7,285 nucleotides of DNA, taken from Methanomicrobia archaeon (GTDB lineage: Archaea > Methanobacteriota_B > Thermococci > Methanofastidiosales > NM3). Where the stretch lies: positions 1 through 7,285 of the forward strand of contig DSAJ01000117.1 in the NCBI GenBank assembly GCA_011372835.1, given 5' to 3'. Within the stretch, counting starts at the first letter, position 1; each line of letters opens with the position of its first letter. The translations under genes and the position numbers were made by a program. This document shows positions 5,314-7,285 of this stretch, one piece after another. The notes below the pieces were generated by a model, which worked only from the letters and a program-made list of their open reading frames with translations, had not been told where the DNA came from and did not search any database.

Positions 5314-6082
5314 CCTTGCCACCCGTTATGCGGTCGTATACGTCCTCTTTCGAGGGGACCTTCATGTACTTCGAGAAGTACCTTAAAACGTTTTCGATAT
5401 CGCGCTCGAGAAACTCGCGCGCCAATGTGTTTTCCACCACCGTGCCCTGCGAGAGGTCGATGACGATCAGGCCATCGTCGGAGACGAGGACGTTGTACTC
5501 GGAGAGGTCGCCGTGCACGATGCCTGCCTCATACATCTTCTTCATGTATGTGATGAGCGCCTCGAGGTCGCCTTCGGGGTCGTCGCTTCCCTGCTCCTTG
5601 AGCCGGGGATAGGGCACGCCGTCGCGTCCAAGGAACTCCATGACGAGCACGTTCGAGCGCACCTCGAGCGGATGCGGGACGGGGACGTCGTCCTCGATGC
5701 GCATGAGGTTCTTGTACTCGCGCTTTGCCCAGCCGAAGACGACGTGGCGGTGGTGCTTCTTTATCGACTTGAACCGCGGGTCCTGGATGAGGTACTGCCA
5801 CATGTTGCGAAACGTGGCGGCGGCGATGCGATAGATCTTGATGGCGACGGTCTCGCCTGAGGGGGTGGTGCCCCAGAAGATGTTTGCCTCCTTTCCTGTC
5901 GAGACGATGCCCTCGACGGTGGCGAGATGCCCCGCCTTGATGAGGTCGTAGAGCACCATGAGCGTCGCCTTGTCAAAGACGCCGTCGCGCACTTTGAGTG
6001 CCTCGACGCCCTTTCGCTGGCGTTCCTGCTTGAGCCCGCGCTTGAACTCGCGCTCGTAGAACTTGTCCTGTTCGCTCGTCAC
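5303..6082 (-). CDS. rio1: RIO1-type serine/threonine protein kinase
   Basis: Atypical kinase/ATPase of the RIO1 family, acting in late 30S subunit maturation. With the GTG start it is 259 residues. It shows the RIO nucleotide-binding loop STGKEANIFWG (61-71, the RIO1-type STGKEAN), Lys82 in VAIKIYR, the RIO1 flexible-loop region near 85-105, the catalytic loop HGDLSEYNVLV (190-200; Asp192, Asn197) and the metal-binding Asp209 in VIDLSQGT. All catalytic residues are present. Start: an ATG at 6088 sits directly against GGAGGA (6089-6094), too close for normal use, while a GTG at 6082 lies 6 nt from it and overlaps the aIF1A stop as GTGA. I therefore prefer the GTG; the ATG choice would add two residues. 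An upstream ATG at 6133 lies within aIF1A and precedes the family N-terminus. The gene end overlaps the KH gene start. Confidence 0.95.
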   Translation of the reverse strand: MTSEQDKFYEREFKRGLKQERQRKGVEALKVRDGVFDKATLMVLYDLIKAGHLATVEGIVSTGKEANIFWGTTPSGETVAIKIYRIAAATFRNMWQYLIQDPRFKSIKKHHRHVVFGWAKREYKNLMRIEDDVPVPHPLEVRSNVLVMEFLGRDGVPYPRLKEQGSDDPEGDLEALITYMKKMYEAGIVHGDLSEYNVLVSDDGLIVIDLSQGTVVENTLAREFLERDIENVLRYFSKYMKVPSKEDVYDRITGGKDGE

Positions 6083-6402
6083 TCCCATTCCTCCAGCAGG
6101 CCGCGCTCCCTGAGGTGGTCGAGCTCCTCCCAACGGTAGCGGTAGACCACATCAAGCGTCTCGTCGCTTCCCGGCATGACCTCGCGCAGCAAGACGTAGC
6201 TGTTCGAACGAAACAGCACCTGTCCGCGGAACTTGCCCGGGATGCGCACCGTGCGCTCGCGCCCGCCCGGAAGCGAGACGAGGAGCCGGTCGCCGCCAAC
6301 GAGGCGCTCCACCCTTCCGAGGACGTGCTCGTCGTCGGGAAGCATGATGTCATCCGCGTCGTATGTCACCTTTGAGGAGAGCTTTGACTTCTTCTTTCCC
6401 AT
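6079..6402 (-). CDS. eif1a: Translation initiation factor aIF1A
   Basis: Archaeal homologue of eIF1A and bacterial IF1, a small OB-fold factor that binds the 30S A-site region and helps select the start codon. It is 107 residues, the usual size. The basic N-terminal tail (MGKKKSK) is followed by the OB-fold core with LGRVERLVGGDRLLVSLPGG and RIPGKFRG, then the C-terminal YRWEELDHLRERG segment. The last codons (LLEEWE and stop) carry the GGAGGA ribosome binding site of RIO1, and the stop overlaps the RIO1 start as GTGA. GGGGAGA upstream (6411-6417) can serve as the ribosome binding site. It is probably the first gene of the aIF1A-RIO1-KH operon, since the gene before it ends 102 nt away and differs in composition and role. 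Confidence 0.95.
   Translation of the reverse strand: MGKKKSKLSSKVTYDADDIMLPDDEHVLGRVERLVGGDRLLVSLPGGRERTVRIPGKFRGQVLFRSNSYVLLREVMPGSDETLDVVYRYRWEELDHLRERGLLEEWE
6089..6094 (-). promoter_or_regulatory. RIO1 ribosome binding site that decides its start
   Basis: GGAGGA inside the 3' end of aIF1A touches the ATG at 6088 but is 6 nt from the GTG at 6082. Normal spacing favours the GTG, which also overlaps the aIF1A stop as GTGA. Confidence 0.6.
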
Positions 6403-6425
6403 TGTGCATATCTCCCCGTGGACAC

Positions 6426-6433
6426 TTAAAAAA
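6426..6433 (-). promoter_or_regulatory. Weak TATA-like box before aIF1A
   Basis: TTTTTTAA on the - strand lies in the 102-nt gap between the S-layer-like gene and aIF1A (6403-6504). It is the best AT-rich candidate there, but it is only about 27 nt from the ATG. Transcription from it would be nearly leaderless and would exclude GGGGAGA (6411-6417), so one of the two signals is probably not used as read. The rest of the gap shows no convincing second promoter or hairpin. Confidence 0.3.
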
Positions 6434-6504
6434 CATTGGTAAGGAGAGACCGAGGGAAATGTAAGAAGTTCAGTCCGTGCTCTCTATGCGAATTCATCCC
6501 ACCA

Positions 6505-7278
6505 TCAGCTATCAGATGCTCCATAGTATTGATATTGGACCTTCACAAAATAAGAACCACTGCCACTTATAAGTACCGACACAATCTGAACCTTGACATC
6601 GTCAGTATCTGCCACAACTAAGGGAACTGGTCCAGAAAAAGGGGTACCATCAAATGACCCGGAAACCGTGTTCTTGTAAACGTCTATCTCATGCACCTGC
6701 AATATATTTCCGCCCACGGTACTCCCTTCTCCCACCTGAATGATCGTCTCCCGTGGAGGGGACCATGTCTGGGGAGGGGCTAGTTCCCACTCAACCGAAT
6801 TGATCAAGGCAAGTACTGCTTGAGTCGTCATTTCGCGGTCCGAACCAGCAACAACAATAACCTCACGCGCGTCTGAAAACGCGTTGCCGTAATGTATCGC
6901 GTCGCCATCCGAGGATTCCCAGAAGGCAACTGTCGTTAGCCCCTTGTCGACAAGCTGCATGACCATGTCATTGGCGATTGGTCCGCCCACGAGGATGAGA
7001 TTATGCGCTTCGATCTCTTCCGGCGAGAGGGATGACTCCACTCTTACAACGTCCTCTTGGATTACCTGCGCCTCAATGCACTCTTCCAGCGTTTGAAAGA
7101 GATACGCCGCAGAGATAGCATCGGCATGTGCCGCGTTCTTCCCAACAATGATGAGGTACGTTGGCCTTCCATCCTCGTTGATGACAAAGTCACGTTCAGG
7201 GACATAAGATAGGCTCGATTGCAGCAATCCGGAAAATAGAATCACAAGTAAGGGAAACAGCAGCCATGTCTTCCTCAT
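6505..7278 (-). CDS. Exported S-layer-domain-like protein
   Basis: A 257-residue protein with a signal peptide: basic MRK, a hydrophobic core (WLLFPLLVILFSGLL) and a polar end near residue 24. After it come three blocks like those of methanococcal-type S-layer proteins (TIGR01564-like): VGKNAAHADAISAAYLF (45-61), LILVGGPIAN (94-103) and VIVVAGSDREMTTQAVLALI (140-159). The last 70 residues look beta-rich (alternating Val/Ile and polar residues) and match nothing I know. There is no C-terminal membrane anchor. At 257 residues it is much shorter than main S-layer proteins, so it is more likely a minor surface or secreted relative than the lattice protein. Only 7 nt precede the ATG in the window, so its promoter and ribosome binding site are not visible. 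Its DNA is less GC-rich than that of the neighbouring genes. The family call is moderate; export is likely. Confidence 0.7.
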   Translation of the reverse strand: MRKTWLLFPLLVILFSGLLQSSLSYVPERDFVINEDGRPTYLIIVGKNAAHADAISAAYLFQTLEECIEAQVIQEDVVRVESSLSPEEIEAHNLILVGGPIANDMVMQLVDKGLTTVAFWESSDGDAIHYGNAFSDAREVIVVAGSDREMTTQAVLALINSVEWELAPPQTWSPPRETIIQVGEGSTVGGNILQVHEIDVYKNTVSGSFDGTPFSGPVPLVVADTDDVKVQIVSVLISGSGSYFVKVQYQYYGASDS

Positions 7279-7285
7279 ATGGATG

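Noticed and set aside
4795..5463. 222-codon + strand open frame opposite the KH and RIO1 genes
   Set aside because: Spans the antisense of two real, conserved genes and shows no family motif.
6089..6133. 15-codon N-terminal extension of RIO1 from the ATG at 6133
   Set aside because: It lies in the aIF1A coding region, is Gly/Pro/Arg-rich unlike the family, and a properly spaced ribosome binding site serves a later start.
6436..6621. 61-codon + strand open frame near the end of the S-layer-like gene
   Set aside because: Partly antisense to the S-layer-like gene, no recognised motif, and no convincing promoter ahead of it.

Overview
The window is archaeal chromosome. The clearest marker is the translation and ribosome-assembly trio aIF1A - RIO1 kinase - two-KH-domain Dim2/Pno1 homologue, in an order common in archaea. 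Other archaeal signs are a tungsten-type aldehyde:ferredoxin oxidoreductase (AOR), an S-layer-like secreted protein, TATA/BRE-like promoter elements and strong GGAGG/GAGGTG ribosome binding sites. Coding DNA is GC-rich and intergenic DNA is AT-rich. A euryarchaeal lineage, perhaps Thermoplasmatota, would fit, but nothing here fixes the genus.

Left part, + strand: the 3' end of a PiT-type phosphate transporter (1-357) is followed closely by its usual partner, a DUF47/PhoU-like protein (367-1059). An AT-rich promoter region (about 1060-1113) then leads to an isoaspartyl peptidase/L-asparaginase of the Ntn-hydrolase family (1188-2075). Between that promoter and the asparaginase lies a possible 25-residue leader ORF (1114-1191) whose stop overlaps the asparaginase start.

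Middle, - strand, read right to left: a promoter at about 4708-4724 drives a protein with four [4Fe-4S] cluster motifs (4677-4273), the AOR catalytic subunit (4270-2444) and a small cupin (2431-2072). The three are tightly spaced, with each ribosome binding site lying in or over the end of the preceding gene, so they look like one operon. The 16-Cys protein is the probable electron-transfer subunit of the AOR. The cupin ends tail to tail with the asparaginase: the two stops overlap inside the loop of a GC hairpin that is followed, on the - strand only, by a T-rich tract.

Right part, - strand: aIF1A (6402-6079), RIO1 (6082-5303) and the KH protein (5313-4732) overlap one another and form a second operon, linking translation initiation with small-subunit rRNA maturation. 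Upstream of it is an exported S-layer-domain protein (7278-6505) with visibly lower GC than its neighbours.

No tRNA, rRNA, CRISPR array, insertion sequence or defence system was seen. No stretch over 300 bases lacks a gene. I did not find a clearly new system. The most interesting points are the leader ORF, the hairpin/TATA element between PiT and DUF47, the convergent overlap terminator, and the altered second pterin motif of the AOR.
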